Origin: Limnoperna fortunei
Taxonomy: Eukaryota; Mollusca; Bivalvia; Mytilida; Modiolidae
Assembly: GCA_944474755.1 (NCBI GenBank)
Contig: OX104114.1
Span: forward strand, 80,710,623 to 80,774,622
Length of the DNA: 64,000 nucleotides
Direction of reading: 5' to 3'
This document shows positions 47,916 through 59,017 of this stretch, piece by piece; within the stretch, counting starts at the first letter, position 1; every line of letters starts with the position of its first letter. Made by a program: the position numbers and the translations under genes. Under the pieces are notes generated by a model. The model saw nothing but the letters and a program-made list of their open reading frames with translations, made no database searches and was not told the origin of the DNA.

Positions 47916-50229
47916 GTTTTAATGTATAATACATTAGTGAGAACCAGGAGGTAAAGAAAGAGTACCTGGGGTCTCTGATTTGTTTGTTACAATGCTACCT
48001 CCTCTCATCTTATACTGTACAGTAAAGAACAAAAAATGTTGATTCCTTCGGTATGGACTGTTATAATTATATACAATTTTTAAGAGCCGGTTGATTCTGT
48101 ATTGACCTTTTATTGGTTCTACTGTTCGTACTTACTCCGTGTTACTTGGCCAACAACGTTGTAAAATACGATGACGTAAAAACTAACGTTCAGTAACTTA
48201 ACAGCTCTGATGGGACCGTGATGGATGGGTTCCATTTGCTCGGCGCACTGGTGCCCGACAAGTCCCCCATTAGCCCTCTCGCTGGAGATTATCCTGTTAT
48301 AATATGAAAGCCTTATCGCACACCAAAGTGAGAAGTGTTTAAAGAGAGCCACTTTCCTTGCACGAGAACAACCTCTCATTGTAGGCGCTATAAAGTGCAA
48401 TTCTCAGTCCCTATCCAAGAATCCAAAAAGGCAAATTTCTTATTTAATTTTGTCTGTGAACTTCGACATAGATATTAAAAATTAAAATATGCTATGATAG
48501 ATATTATAAATAGAAAATATTGTTTTTACTGCAGTGTACGTACTCATTTGCAGTTTTTCATTTAAAACGTATGATTTCAAAAGGTAATGATCTTATGTCA
48601 TTATATGCAAGACAACCCCATCGATATATTTATACACCCAACTTTTAAAGCGGGTTTATAAGAATCATGATTTTATGGGAAATTATTTAAACAAAAATCA
48701 CAAATTACTTGTAATATAGCGTTATTAAATTGCTGTTTTCATACTTGCCCTGTATTTCGTCTAGCGGAAGCTGTATTGGGTCGAGGATCGCGGTATTAGA
48801 CTGAGGCAACGCCGAGGCTCAATAACGCTTTCCGTAAGTAATATTACAGGGATGTATTTTTATATTAAATATGCCTTTTTTGTTTGTTAATTATTTGTTT
48901 ATTACCTAATGTTTAACTTTGATGATAGGTGAAAATAAACTGCCAATAACAGACCGACGCAAAAAGCCGATAAAACTCTAAATTTAGATTAAGCTTTTTA
49001 AAAAGAAAATTAGATTTGAAACCAGGTATATGTTATGAATAAAAATGTTTTAAATCAGTTTAAAATGCAATAGAAAAGAGGGAGAAAAAGTAACAAAGAT
49101 ATTGATTTTTTTATTAAATATTTTAACATTTTAATGTAAAAAGTAAGCAAAATTCAAGTTTTCGATACTTATAGAATGATCTTTAAACTTAACAAAGGCC
49201 GCATTTGAAGTCCTTTATTAAACTAACATAAATTAAAAGTCGATTAACAAGAAGTAGGTGAGCGACAGACCTGAAATCGAATCACACGTTATGGGAGGCC
49301 ATGCTGATGCTGCATACCAAATTTCAAGAGAATGTGATTAGTAGTTGCTAAGAAAACTGTTACGAACATATTTTTCCCGGCCCACACGCCGCCCGCCACC
49401 TGCCGCTCGAAAGACATTCACCATACTATAACCCGGATTTTCACTCTGTGAAATCCGGCCAAAAAATGACAATTTTAATTATTACGGTTCTTCGAGTACA
49501 TATTTTTTTGTTTAGTTAAAGTACTAAAAATATAATATTTTGTCCTTAACAATGTCAACTATAACATCGAATTTCATATGGGGAAATGTTAGTTTGACGT
49601 TTGGAATACATTTATGTAGACAGAAATACACATATTTTGAAAAAAAAATTCTGTCAACGGAATTCAATGAAAATTGTATGTCAGGATATCATCTGCGGAT
49701 GTATTAGAACGGACGATCGTACCCTTGCTTTTTTTTGCGACAAACACAAAACTAATTTCGGATTATAACGGCAGTAAAATTCGGCCTACGGATGTCTGTG
49801 TAGCTAAACATTTAGGCTCCCAACATATTTGCTTAAGCCACTTTTCAATATTCGTTGTATAGCACTTATAGAGTGTAGGTAATTTTGCACCTTGTTGGAC
49901 TGGGTGAAAGTCAAATCGGCACATACAGAAAAAGTCAAGTCGGCAGTTCGGAACCTTAAAACGGGTAAAATCGGCACCTGTTAAATTATTAATTTGTTTT
50001 CTTACAATGAAATGGCTAAACATGCAAATTTTAGTACAATGGCTAATATTTCTTTGTCTTGACTGGGGATGCTTTGAAATTACAACTGTACATCTGTAAT
50101 TATGTTTGATGATCGCATACATTACTGTTAAAATAACGAGCGGTAATTAGACATTTAGATTCCTTTGAAATAAGTGACACATTAATTTTATCTTAGTAGA
50201 ATAATATCGGGTTTTTTGTTTTGTTTTAG
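47916..50229. other. Non-coding stretch with repeat fragments
   Basis: A GC-richer block at about 48190-48390 has an open frame on the minus strand but no domain. Near 49250-49460 is a dispersed-repeat-like segment (AAATTTCAAGAGAATGTGATT, GTTGCTAAGAAAACTG, ending AACCCGGATTTTCACTC). Three TCRGCA-type words near 49910-49980 are treated under findings. Confidence 0.45.
48747..48851. repeat. Imperfect palindrome
   Basis: CCCTGTA, GCGGAAG and TATTGGGTCGAGG on the left mirror GCCGAGGCTCAATAACG, CTTTCCG and TACAGGG on the right. Probably a decayed hairpin MITE. Confidence 0.55.
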
Positions 50230-52070
50230 TGTAAACAGTATTTTATTAGCAAATAGATGACGTAATAACAAACAGATAACATAAATTGGGATTGGAAAAC
50301 AAGTGACAAACACTTTTACAAGTTCCTCTCCCAAAGATAACATAAACAGAGATGGTATAAAATAATAAATGGTTTCATATCAAAGATAATGACCATACAT
50401 TGATAAATCCAAATAACATAAATAAATGTAGTTAATATAATGTATATAGTTTAAAGCCAACAGTATCGAGAGCTCCTATAAGATTGATAATAGCGCAAAT
50501 TACCTAGGGTACACGAATTACATCAGTTGAACCTTTTGGTATGCAATATAAATTCTTGAATTACAATGAAGTTTTCTGAGTTCACATTATCAGAAAGAGT
50601 ACTGTCACCATATAGCAGCTTATCTACAGTAATGGGAGCATATGACATGCTGTCTAACATATGGCGCCTCTGAATATCGTATTGGGCACAATTTAAGAAA
50701 TAATGCTCAGGACTTTCGACTTGACCACAGATACAAAACGGATTTTCGACTATGTTTTTGGAAAATATGTGGGCATTTAAGCAACTACTCTGGGTTCTTA
50801 TTCTAGTATGAACAATCTGACCGATTCTCTTACCAGCGTAAAAATAGGAGTTTTTCGAATATGGTTTTTTAAACAAGATAAAGATAAATTTCTAGTATCT
50901 ACCGGAAGCTGATTCCACAATCTAACAGATGAGTGTAAAAACTGTTATGATAATAGCTAGTTCTGGTATGTATGTTGATCAGGTTGGCGGCATTACGAGT
51001 ACGATGATTATGCAAGTCACCGTGAGATGGTGGTACTAAGTTTGATAAATACATAGGAGCATTGTTGTTGACTATCTGATGAATAAGATAATCTTGTGAT
51101 ATGTTCGTCTGTCTCTCAAAGTCTCCCACCCCGTCTCTAGCATAAGAATATTCAAACTGGTCAGTTTTGAAGCACCAGTGACTATTCGTGCAGCCTCATA
51201 GTTTATCTGTCCAATCTATCCTTCATATATTCTGTACAATTGTCCCAGATAGCATCTGCATATTCGAGAACAGGACAAATAAATGAAAAGTACATGGTCT
51301 CAAGAGATATCCTGTCAACTATAAATTCAGACGTCGTAAAAGATTTAAACGGACGGATGCCTTCTTAATAATATCGTTAATATGAGTATACCAGCCGTCA
51401 TCACTAGGGAGAATAAAACCGAGATGCTTATGGGACTGGACAGTAGTAATAACTGTACCATTCATGAGCAATCGGTGGGGATAATCAGGATCGACCTTCC
51501 TAGAGATTATCAACGTTTCAGTTTTCTTAGGATGAAATGAAACAAACCATCTCTTGGCCCATATACTAATTCTTTGCATGTCAGAATTAAGCATAATTGA
51601 TGCCAAGAGAGGGTTGTCAACTATAGCATAGATACTAATATCAACAGCGAATAGCTTTATATCGCAGTTAACTTCATCAACGATAGCATTGATAAATACT
51701 AGAAATAACATAGGACCCAGAATAGAACCTTGAGGAACACCAGCATTTATTGATACCCATGAGAACTTTTGACCATTAAGACCACCCTTTGTTTTCTATC
51801 ATCGAGATAACTATCGAACCAGTTTAGTAATCTACCCATGACGCCTGTGTTTTGCAATTTATTAATCAACCCTCTATGCCAAACACGATTGAAATCCTTA
51901 CTGATATGGAAAAAAAGCAATGCGTATATCCTTCCCCTCGTCTAGAGCTCTAGAAAATACGTCTGTTAAATACAATAACCGGTTTACTGTAAAATCTTTC
52001 ATAGTAAAACCAGACTGGTGTTCCGACAACATATTGCGTATAAAATTCATCAAGTGTTTTCAAAAACTTT
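50230..52070 (-). mobile_element. Decayed LINE, reverse transcriptase and C-terminal region
   Basis: Minus-strand frames shift several times. The upstream part reads EHQSGFTMKDFTVNRLLYLT then the remnant of polymerase motif A (FHISKDFNRVWHRGL, where D is normal at the second position). GVPQGSILGPMLFLVFIN (motif B region) follows, then KLFAVDISIYA, in which the catalytic FADD has become FAVD. Next come a C-terminal block (50899-51129) and a zinc-knuckle-like part (FCICGQVESPEHYFLNC, 50523-50876). The endonuclease is absent, so the copy is 5' truncated. The 3' UTR is AT-rich and its end is approximate. Inactive. Confidence 0.78.
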
Positions 52071-52382
52071 GAATGGCTAAGTAATAAATCATGGCATTTA
52101 ATGTGGCTCCGGGTCACACGATGTGTACAAAGAAGGATAACTCTAAATCAATGTTAGAAGATGTGAAAAAAATGTCAATATGTGGATCTTAGAAACATCA
52201 AAATATAATTCGAAAAGTTATTTCTCTCAAGATTTGCGAATTATTTTATCATGTATGAGGAAAATATCTATAGTCATTTTTAGATGGAAAGCTATAGTAA
52301 CATTTACACAAAATGTATACAATTTATGGAGTTTTTTTTCACAGTAAACTTCTAAACATAATTTTAATTGGAAGGCATACCC
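52071..52382. other. Short non-coding spacer, possible 3' UTR
   Basis: Lies 3' of the orphan exon on the minus strand and may be its 3' UTR. No clear AATAAA close to the stop codon. Nothing else seen. Confidence 0.35.
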
Positions 52383-52625
52383 TCAGTATAATCTCACGCC
52401 GGGCTCTTGGGGCATAGGGTGACACATTCCGAACCCTCCACTGCACGCAGGTATATGTTGGTATCGAGGTTGGAATTGTGGCATCATTGTTTGATGGAAA
52501 TTGTTCATAGACGACCGCATTAGATAACCAGGATGCATTACAGTTCCATGGCTAGGCTGGCCAGCTCCCGTATTGCCCATGGCGTCAAGAGAGTTGACGG
52601 TCGCGTAGGACGGTAGGACGCACCG
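52383..52625 (-). CDS. Orphan 3' coding exon, M/P/Q/H-rich, unknown gene
   Basis: On the minus strand TACTCTGACTACAG|CGGTGC is a good 3' splice site (pyrimidine-rich, phase 0). The following 80 codons read RCVLPSYATVNSLDAMGNTG and continue to a stop after PMPQEPGVRLY. Composition (Met, Pro, Gln, Tyr, His) and the lack of hydrophobic segments recall C-terminal activation regions of transcription factors, but I do not recognise the family. GC content is clearly above the flanks, which supports coding. Upstream exons would lie beyond the LINE at 52626-56840, which would then sit in an intron. Alternatively this is a stranded exon fragment whose acceptor is partly supplied by the LINE. Confidence 0.45.
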   Translation of the reverse strand, partial: RCVLPSYATVNSLDAMGNTGAGQPSHGTVMHPGYLMRSSMNNFHQTMMPQFQPRYQHIPACSGGFGMCHPMPQEPGVRLY

Positions 52626-52896
52626 CTGTAGTCAGAGTAGGCATTCTACACTAAACTGCAGTAGTAGCCATAGTAGACCTTCTACACTAAACTACACCAA
52701 AATCAAATATCTTGTAGTAGGAGTAGGCTTTCTACACTATACTATAACACAACCATGACTTACAAGCTGTACCTCACACCGCAACTGTTAAGCATATTAA
52801 TGCTGCTGCTATTCAAACATTCCCTACCAGCAAAACAATGAAAGTCTAAATCAAAGATTATCATGCAACTTAAACATAACATTAGCATCAGTTTGA

Positions 52897-53349
52897 CATC
52901 TTAAATCCACATACCATCAACCACTTCAACCAAGAGCCACCCAAACGTCAACGGAAAACAGTCTGATATGGATCATCATACTATTACTAGGTGGTGACAT
53001 CGAAACCAATCCAGGTCCTAAAAACCAAACAGTAAATCAATGCGGTCTTTGTGACTTAGCAGTTACATGGTCATTTGAAGGAATATGCTGTGATGATTGT
53101 AATGTCTGGCATCATAAATCTTGCATCGATCTTTGTACACATGATTACGAACTACTTCAGAGAAGCAACATTCAGTGGATGTGCTGTAAATGCGACAGTA
53201 TAAATGTTGACTCATTTACATACATAAGCTTTGAACTCTTTACATCAAATGTGTTCACACCACTATCATACATTGATGATACTATGGAATCGATAAAAAG
53301 CAACAACAGCGCTTTCAACCCACTTCACACCAGTAGCCCGAAAAATTAA
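52897..53349 (+). pseudogene. LINE ORF1-like region: 2A motif plus PHD finger
   Basis: The frame contains a hydrophobic run SLIWIIILLL followed by GGDIETNPGP, which matches the 2A consensus D-x-E-x-N-P-G-P that makes ribosomes skip the final Gly-Pro bond. A PHD-type zinc finger follows: CGLC, CCDDCNVWHHKSC, then CCKC after a tryptophan. PHD fingers bind histone tails and occur in ORF1 of CR1/L2-type LINEs. No in-frame ATG precedes the 2A in this copy (the frame closes at 52894), so the start is lost or lies in another frame. The frame ends at TAA 53347-53349, one codon before the next ATG in the same frame. Confidence 0.75.
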
Positions 53350-53352
53350 GAA

Positions 53353-54260
53353 ATGAACAACACCAAGAAAAGGAGAAACCCAGATTCACAGAGAAATCTT
53401 AATGACTCAGCTAATGACAGCAGAAACTCAAAAACAGGATGTCTTCACAGTCCCAAACAAACTCAGATGATGATAATGACATTGAATTGCAGAATTCTAA
53501 GATGCAAAGCATCTGAGTTTTCAGCAGTAATAAATTATACCAAACCAGACATTATCATCGGTACAGAATCCTGGCTACGGGGCATCAAACCAGGCAAACT
53601 ACCATCACCTACAGCAATTAAATCATCCGAGATATTCCCAGATAATTACAAAGTGTATCGAAACGACAGGGGGGCTCCAGGAGGAGATGTCTTTATATCA
53701 GCTCACTCTGAACTCGTATCTATAGAACAATTACTGAAGCAGTTACTGAATGCTAAATTGAATGCGTCAAAATAAAACTGAGAAACAGCAAAGATCTATA
53801 TGTATCATCATTCTATATGCCACACCGAAACATACAAGATCTAGAGAAACTAACTAAGTCAATCACGAAAATCAATAGCAGTAAGTCGAAGCATATCATA
53901 CTAGCTGGTGATTTCAACTGCCCGGACATCGACTGGACCAACGTGGCTCTCAACAACAAAGCTACTGATAAAGAAGTACAACAGGGACTCATCGACATAT
54001 GCAATGAATTCAACCTAACACAAGTCCATGATACACCGACTAGAGAGAACAACCTGCTGGACTTAGTACTTACCACGAATGCACCCCTAGTGAAATCATC
54101 AACAAATATTTCTGGACTATCATACCATGCTATCATTATCACCGATGCGCTAATAAAACTAACATACAACAAGACCAAACCACAAAAGCGTTTCTTATAT
54201 TCTAAGACAAACTGGGATAACATAAACAAAGAATATGTAAGGAAATTGAAGAAATGGTGA
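53353..54260 (+). pseudogene. LINE APE-type endonuclease, frameshifted
   Basis: MTLNCRILRCKASEF, PDIIIGTESWL (the E of the active site) and YKVYRNDRGAPGGDVFI come before a stop at 53773-53775. The frame is resumed about 30 bp upstream of 53817 with YVSSFYMPHRN, HIILAGDFNCPDIDW (the GDFN motif) and the distal NNLLDLVLTT and SGLSYHAII (usually SDH: serine kept, D changed to Y). A TGA at 54258-54260 ends it. The endonuclease nicks target DNA to prime reverse transcription. The frameshift near 53750-53770 and the SDH change make it inactive. Confidence 0.75.
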
Positions 54261-54393
54261 AGGGCAGCAGAAGCATGAATGACATTTGGGAACACTTCAA
54301 AGGAAGATTAAAAACTACCATCGATGAGAACATACCATCTAAATAATTTAAAGGAAAAACAACCGTCCTTGGATGACCAGAAGTCTGTGAAGA

Positions 54394-55760
54394 ATGTTAA
54401 GACGAAAAGAAAGGCTATACAGAGAGGCGAAAAAATCAAAGCAATGGATTGAATACAAAAAACATCAAAGAGAATGTAAAAAACAGTTTCGTAAAGCAGA
54501 GAATGAGTACATTAATAGCATCATCAATGAAGGCCTAATTAAGAACGATCGTAAACCTTTCTGGAGATATGCAAAAGCAACGAAGCAAGATAACATCGCC
54601 ATCGCCCAGCTAAGACACAAAGGTTCCAGGACAAATGACAGCAAGGAGAAGGCAAATATACTAAACAATCAATTCAAGTCTGTTCTTACTAAAAGCACAA
54701 CAAACTCACTTGAGACACCAGTGACAGACCAAAGCTTCAACATTAAATCCATAAAAGTAGGAGAACAAGGAATATTCTAAATGCTAAAAGACATCAATCC
54801 ATCCAAGGCAATGGGACCAGACCAAATTCCAAACATCATTCTCAAGACCTGCGCCAAATCACTTGCACCTAGAATTACCAAACTTTTTCAATACTCAATA
54901 GACAGCGGAGAACTTCTTGAGGACTGGCTTAACGCAAACGTTGCCCCAGTATTCAAAGAAGGGGATGTCCACAAAGCCGAAAATTATAGACCCGTATCAC
55001 TGACATCAGTATCTTGCAAGTTATTGGAGCATATCATTTGCAAACATATACTATCGCACCTAGAAAAGCACAACATCCTTACATCTTTAAACCATGAATT
55101 TCGATCAGGCTATTCGTGCAAAACACAACTAATTATAACATTAAACGATCTGCTACAAGCATACGACCGAAACAAGCAAACAGATGTGATAATACTTGAC
55201 TTCTCCAAAGCATTCGGCACAGTTTCCCACGACCGACTACTTCATAAACTAGAAAAGTATGGTATCCGAGGAAACATCCACAAATGGCTACCATCGTTCC
55301 TCACCAAAAAAGAAATGCGGGTAGTAGTTGAAGGTGAACATTCAAACAATGCAGTAGTAGAATCTTGTGTACCACAAGGCATGGGTCTTGGACCCTTGCT
55401 GTCCTGTGTCACATCAACGATCTACCCGACAGTGTGAAATCTCAAGTACGGTACTTCGCAGACATCTGTCTACTCTATCGAACCATCAAAAGCCATGAAG
55501 ATCACATTATACTTCAAAACGAACTGAAAAGCCTGGAAGAATGGGCATTTAAATGGGGAATGTTTTTCAACGGCACAAAGTGCTATGTCATGAGTATTAA
55601 GGCAAAAACCAACAGCCTTTACAACCTCAACAACACAGTTCTAAAACAGGCCACAGAAAACCCATACCTAGGCGTACTCCTTTCGGAAGACTTGGGATGG
55701 TCTAAACATATTGCGAAAACCGTAACAAGGCAAGCTCTACCATCAGATTTTACGACGTAA
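54394..55760 (+). pseudogene. LINE reverse transcriptase, broken
   Basis: A basic connector (RRKERLYREAKKSKQWIEYK, then FWRYAKATKQ) leads to a stop at 54778-54780. In the same frame SKAMGPDQIPNIILK opens the palm. Motif A reads LDFSKAFGTVSHDRL; the usual second acidic residue is G. Motif B, ESCVPQG, is followed by a frameshift near 55380. The next frame gives HINDLPDSV, YFADICLLYR (FADD changed to FADI) and NPYLGVLLSEDLGWSKHI. Loss of an active-site aspartate plus the frame breaks exclude activity. Confidence 0.8.
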
Positions 55761-55776
55761 CCTCAAAAACTGTCCT

Positions 55777-56313
55777 ATGTCATGCCGAAAAACAGCCTAC
55801 ATTGCACTTGTAAGATCTGTTGTGGAGTATGGATCAGTTGTATGGGATCCGTATCTTCAAAACGACATCGATAAAATCGAACGAGTACAAAGAAACGGGG
55901 CACGATTCATCACAGGTGACTACAATAGCCGCCAAGATGGAGCAGTTACGAACATGCTAAAAGATCTTGAATTTCCATCACTACGAGACAGAAGAACCAA
56001 CGCTAAATTAATGTTCCTATACAAAATAGTGGAAGGATTATTACCAGCAATAGACCAGGAAGCTTACATCAGACCTGCTAGACCAAAGAGGCAAATCCGT
56101 TCCGTTAAATACAAAGACTGCCTGACTAATAACATCATAGACCGTCAGGAAACAAACAACACTAGGACTTTTATTGTACCACCATCCAAATGCAACCAAC
56201 ACAGGAACTCTTTCTTTGTTGACACAATCGTCCACTGGAATAAGCTACAGGAAGACACAGTGCGCAGAAAGACAATTGATAGCTTCAAGGAAGCTCTCCC
56301 GACCTGCTACTAA
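55777..56313 (+). pseudogene. LINE C-terminal domain
   Basis: YIALVRSVVEYGSVVWDPY, the block that follows the polymerase in CR1/jockey-like LINEs, then IERVQRNGARFITGDY, LKDLEFPSLRDRR and TIVHWNKLQED, ending at TAA 56311-56313. Intact over 178 codons but separated from the polymerase by a frame change. Stop, then about 520 bp of 3' UTR. Confidence 0.8.
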
Positions 56314-56820
56314 AGCAGCAGGTCTCTTCCGATGCGTCTATACCAGTATTGGTCCTGCATAGTATTTATTCAGATTCAGCTGTCGGTGAGAATTTTCTGC
56401 AGGTCCGATTCAGTTGTCACCACATGCTTTTTATCGTGTTTGTCTGTATAATGAAAATCTTTCCATCCCAAACTGATGTTTTGGTGATTTGTCCTTCCAT
56501 GTAGGCGTTACGGGCAAGATAAGCCACTTTTGATCGGATTTTGCTGAGGTCTTGGTTGACACTGACACCTTTTAGAGACTCAACGTTTTTTTATGTTTTG
56601 CGTGGTCCTTAGTAGTTCAGATAATTTCTAGCATGTGTGAACCGAGCTATTATTTGCTTTTCACCCTTTTCCGTTGGTAGGCGAAACACTTATGTCGTTG
56701 GGATTAAGTCCCACCCAATTTTTTAGCGACTTCGCATACGATATTCGTTGTATCCTAGTCTTGTTTTTGGGGAACACCACTGATGCGTACGCAGCTTTTA
56801 CGGCTGTGCTGCTCGAGATC

Positions 56821-56838
56821 ATCTAATCTAATCTAATC
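56821..56838. repeat. Terminal TCTAA repeat of the LINE
   Basis: Three to four TCTAA units mark the 3' end of the element and take the place of a poly(A) tail. Confidence 0.75.
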
Positions 56839-56840
56839 TA

Positions 56841-58139
56841 TATGTAATCTTTGGGATTTCAGCAATGTATTTTTTAAGAACATATTTTCTTTTCATCCCT
56901 AAGTTTTGATATTTTTTCATATAATGGTATGGTTGCTGTACTGACTAGTTGAACAATGTCTGCTCGGAGTTCTTTCCTTAAGTCGTCAATCATTAAAGTT
57001 TTTACGGCCATGGCAAGACGCTGAACGTCGTCATGGAATTACTATGCCAGAACATTACTGACATGAAACCTCTTTTCACAAATCAAAAACCTGGGCCCGA
57101 TTTGCATGTGGACCAATTGACCAGACACCACGTGTGTTTGTTGTCTGTGTATGAAGTAATGTCTTAAGTCCTTATTATATGTCAGTTAAGAAAAAACTCG
57201 GTCAGAGCGTATGTTCCTTGTTTGTTACTGAACCCACTTTACATAAACTTTTTGTCTTTCTCTTTTTTGTCCCAATGTGTTTAATAGGTGAGAAATTAGA
57301 AAAAAATGGAAATAATATATAAAAGGAGATATGAGTTTTGCTTATGATTTTAAAGTGCTTGTAGCATTAATATTTATTATACGCGTCTGAATGTTTGCTT
57401 GATTTTGTAATGATGTGAAAAAAAAATGGTTATCTTTTAATCATTTATTTCTTTAATTGAATATCATGATCATGAAAAATTGTTATTTAAACACAGGTGC
57501 CGAATTGACTATACCAGGTGCCGATTTGACCATTGCCGTTCTCATTAGAATTCTTAAGAATAGAGTGTGTCAATCCCTGTAAAACAAGTATACCCTAAAT
57601 TATTGAACGTAGTTATCTCCCATTTTCTAACTCTTCATCTATTGATTAGTGACGTTGTTGTCATATGACGGAAGACGTGCAATGTTGTCATAATTTATGT
57701 AAAATCCCAAAGTATCGACATATTTGGTGCCATGAATAGGTAATTTCTATTGAAGTTTTCTTTATTATTTATTAGGGATGTTTTTGTTTAGTGGTGATCA
57801 TGTCCGATACGTATAAATTGAACATGCTACATGTGCTTGTCATTCGTCTGTATATAAATAATTTTACAATCAAGCCGGTAAGAATGTAAACAATTTCGGG
57901 TTTTTGAATGTGTTGATTATTTGCATAATATTTTTCACGAAATATCTGACATTATCAAAATGGGGTGTTTAAAATGAGCGTTATTTAAAAAAAACACTGC
58001 CTAGTAGTAGTAGAACTGCAATATTAAAATGATACATGTATAGAGGGCCCTCCCCCCTTTTTAAAAATGTACAAATGTACAACAAATCTTATACAAACCA
58101 TAACAAAGGCCTGATTATAATTTATACAACCTTTTGGTA
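56841..58139. other. Non-coding stretch
   Basis: No gene. Contains two CAGGTGCCGA(A/T)TTGAC words near 57496 and 57523, treated under findings. Confidence 0.45.
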
Positions 58140-58265
58140 AATGAGTCTGGCAGGCCTTTCAACTTTCCCGATTTTCGCGGGTTTTCCCGATTTACGGGTC
58201 TTGATTTTGTGAAAACCCAAAACCCGATATCGGGTTTCTAAAATGGATGAAAAACCCGATTTTGA
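58140..58265. repeat. ACCCGAT-rich tract
   Basis: TTCCCGATTTACGGG, AACCCAAAACCCGAT, ATCGGGTTTC and AAAACCCGATTTTG recur in both orientations over about 120 bp. A simple degenerate tract of AACCCGAT-like words, not the TTAGGG telomere repeat. Origin unknown. Confidence 0.5.
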
Positions 58266-58813
58266 ACAATGCCTACCGATAAAATTTGGAAAATCACGAT
58301 TTTCAACCATGGGAAGCAACTGTCCACAACATCCAATCAAATTATTCGTTTCATAACGATGTCGGCTAATTTTACGCTTCATCTAAAGACCAATTGACCT
58401 GGTGGCGTAGAGTTAATTAAAGCCATAAATTTGACATTTTTATTGTTTTTCTTGTATCCAAAAGTCGAGTGATACATAATTATGAGTAATTTGTTCCTAA
58501 TAGGATGATTAGTTAAATTGAAATTCGGAGCTTGGGTGTTGTTGTCGTAATGGGATTACGGTAATTTTATTAGTCTTTGGTAAAAAATAATTAATTTTAA
58601 CCATTATTAACTACATTCCTAATTGGGGTTTTTAATTACTCAATCAAAAAGATCAAAAGGGTTAATGAAAAAAACTTGAATGGGCGGAACGGGTTTAAAG
58701 AAGTCTGCTTGGATGCTGTTTTGATACCGTGAAATGTATTCATTTTTTCTGATTCGTATATATATATGGGCATTTCACAAAATATCATCAGTTTTAGATG
58801 AGTTCAATTAAGC

Positions 58814-59017
58814 ATGGTTGTCACTCCTCCGAGTAAGAAAAAACGGTCCTCGTGCCGTTTTCTAGAGAAATGGTTGAACGATTCTAAGTACAGTACGTGG
58901 CTGAGTAAAGATAAACACAGACTGTCTTTGCTTCCAACTGAAGCCAGAAAAGGACCAACTACTGACAGCAAAGAAGGCCTGTGTAACATACAACAGTTTG
59001 CTGAGGCTTTAATGTAA
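58814..59017 (+). CDS. Small lysine-rich protein or transposase-like N-terminus (candidate)
   Basis: 67 codons from the ATG at 58814 (MVVTPPSKKKRSSCRFLEKW). A TATATATATGG box lies about 50 bp upstream (58758-58770), a spacing that fits a short 5' leader. The basic start followed by F-L-E-K-W-L...Y-S-T-W-L recalls, from memory, the first residues of BED-finger/hAT-related or KIAA1586-like proteins. That is a weak similarity and no zinc ligands follow. It ends at TAA without a clear donor site, so it would be a micro-protein, a gene remnant or chance. Confidence 0.3.
   Translation: MVVTPPSKKKRSSCRFLEKWLNDSKYSTWLSKDKHRLSLLPTEARKGPTTDSKEGLCNIQQFAEALM

Larger units (their letters stand above)
52626..56840 (+). 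mobile_element. Decayed LINE with 2A motif, PHD finger, endonuclease and reverse transcriptase
   Basis: Nearly full-length plus-strand element. Order: 5' UTR with repeated TTCTACACTAAACT words, ORF1-like part with 2A and PHD finger (52897-53349), APE-type endonuclease (53353-54260), reverse transcriptase (54394-55760), C-terminal domain (55777-56313) and 3' UTR ending in TCTAATCTAATCTAATC near 56821-56838. Terminal short tandem repeats instead of poly(A) are typical of CR1/L2-type LINEs; I place it there tentatively. Several stops and frameshifts show it is inactive. It lies head to head with the minus-strand LINE, separated by the orphan exon. Confidence 0.85.

Noticed and set aside
48119..48400. 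93-codon frame in a GC-richer block
   Set aside because: No domain or splice support; the block looks like a repeat fragment and I could not identify it.
53813..54295. 160-codon minus-strand frame
   Set aside because: Antisense to the LINE endonuclease, which has clear motifs on the plus strand.
58122..58382. 86-codon minus-strand frame over the ACCCGAT tract
   Set aside because: Composition follows the short repeated words; no domain.
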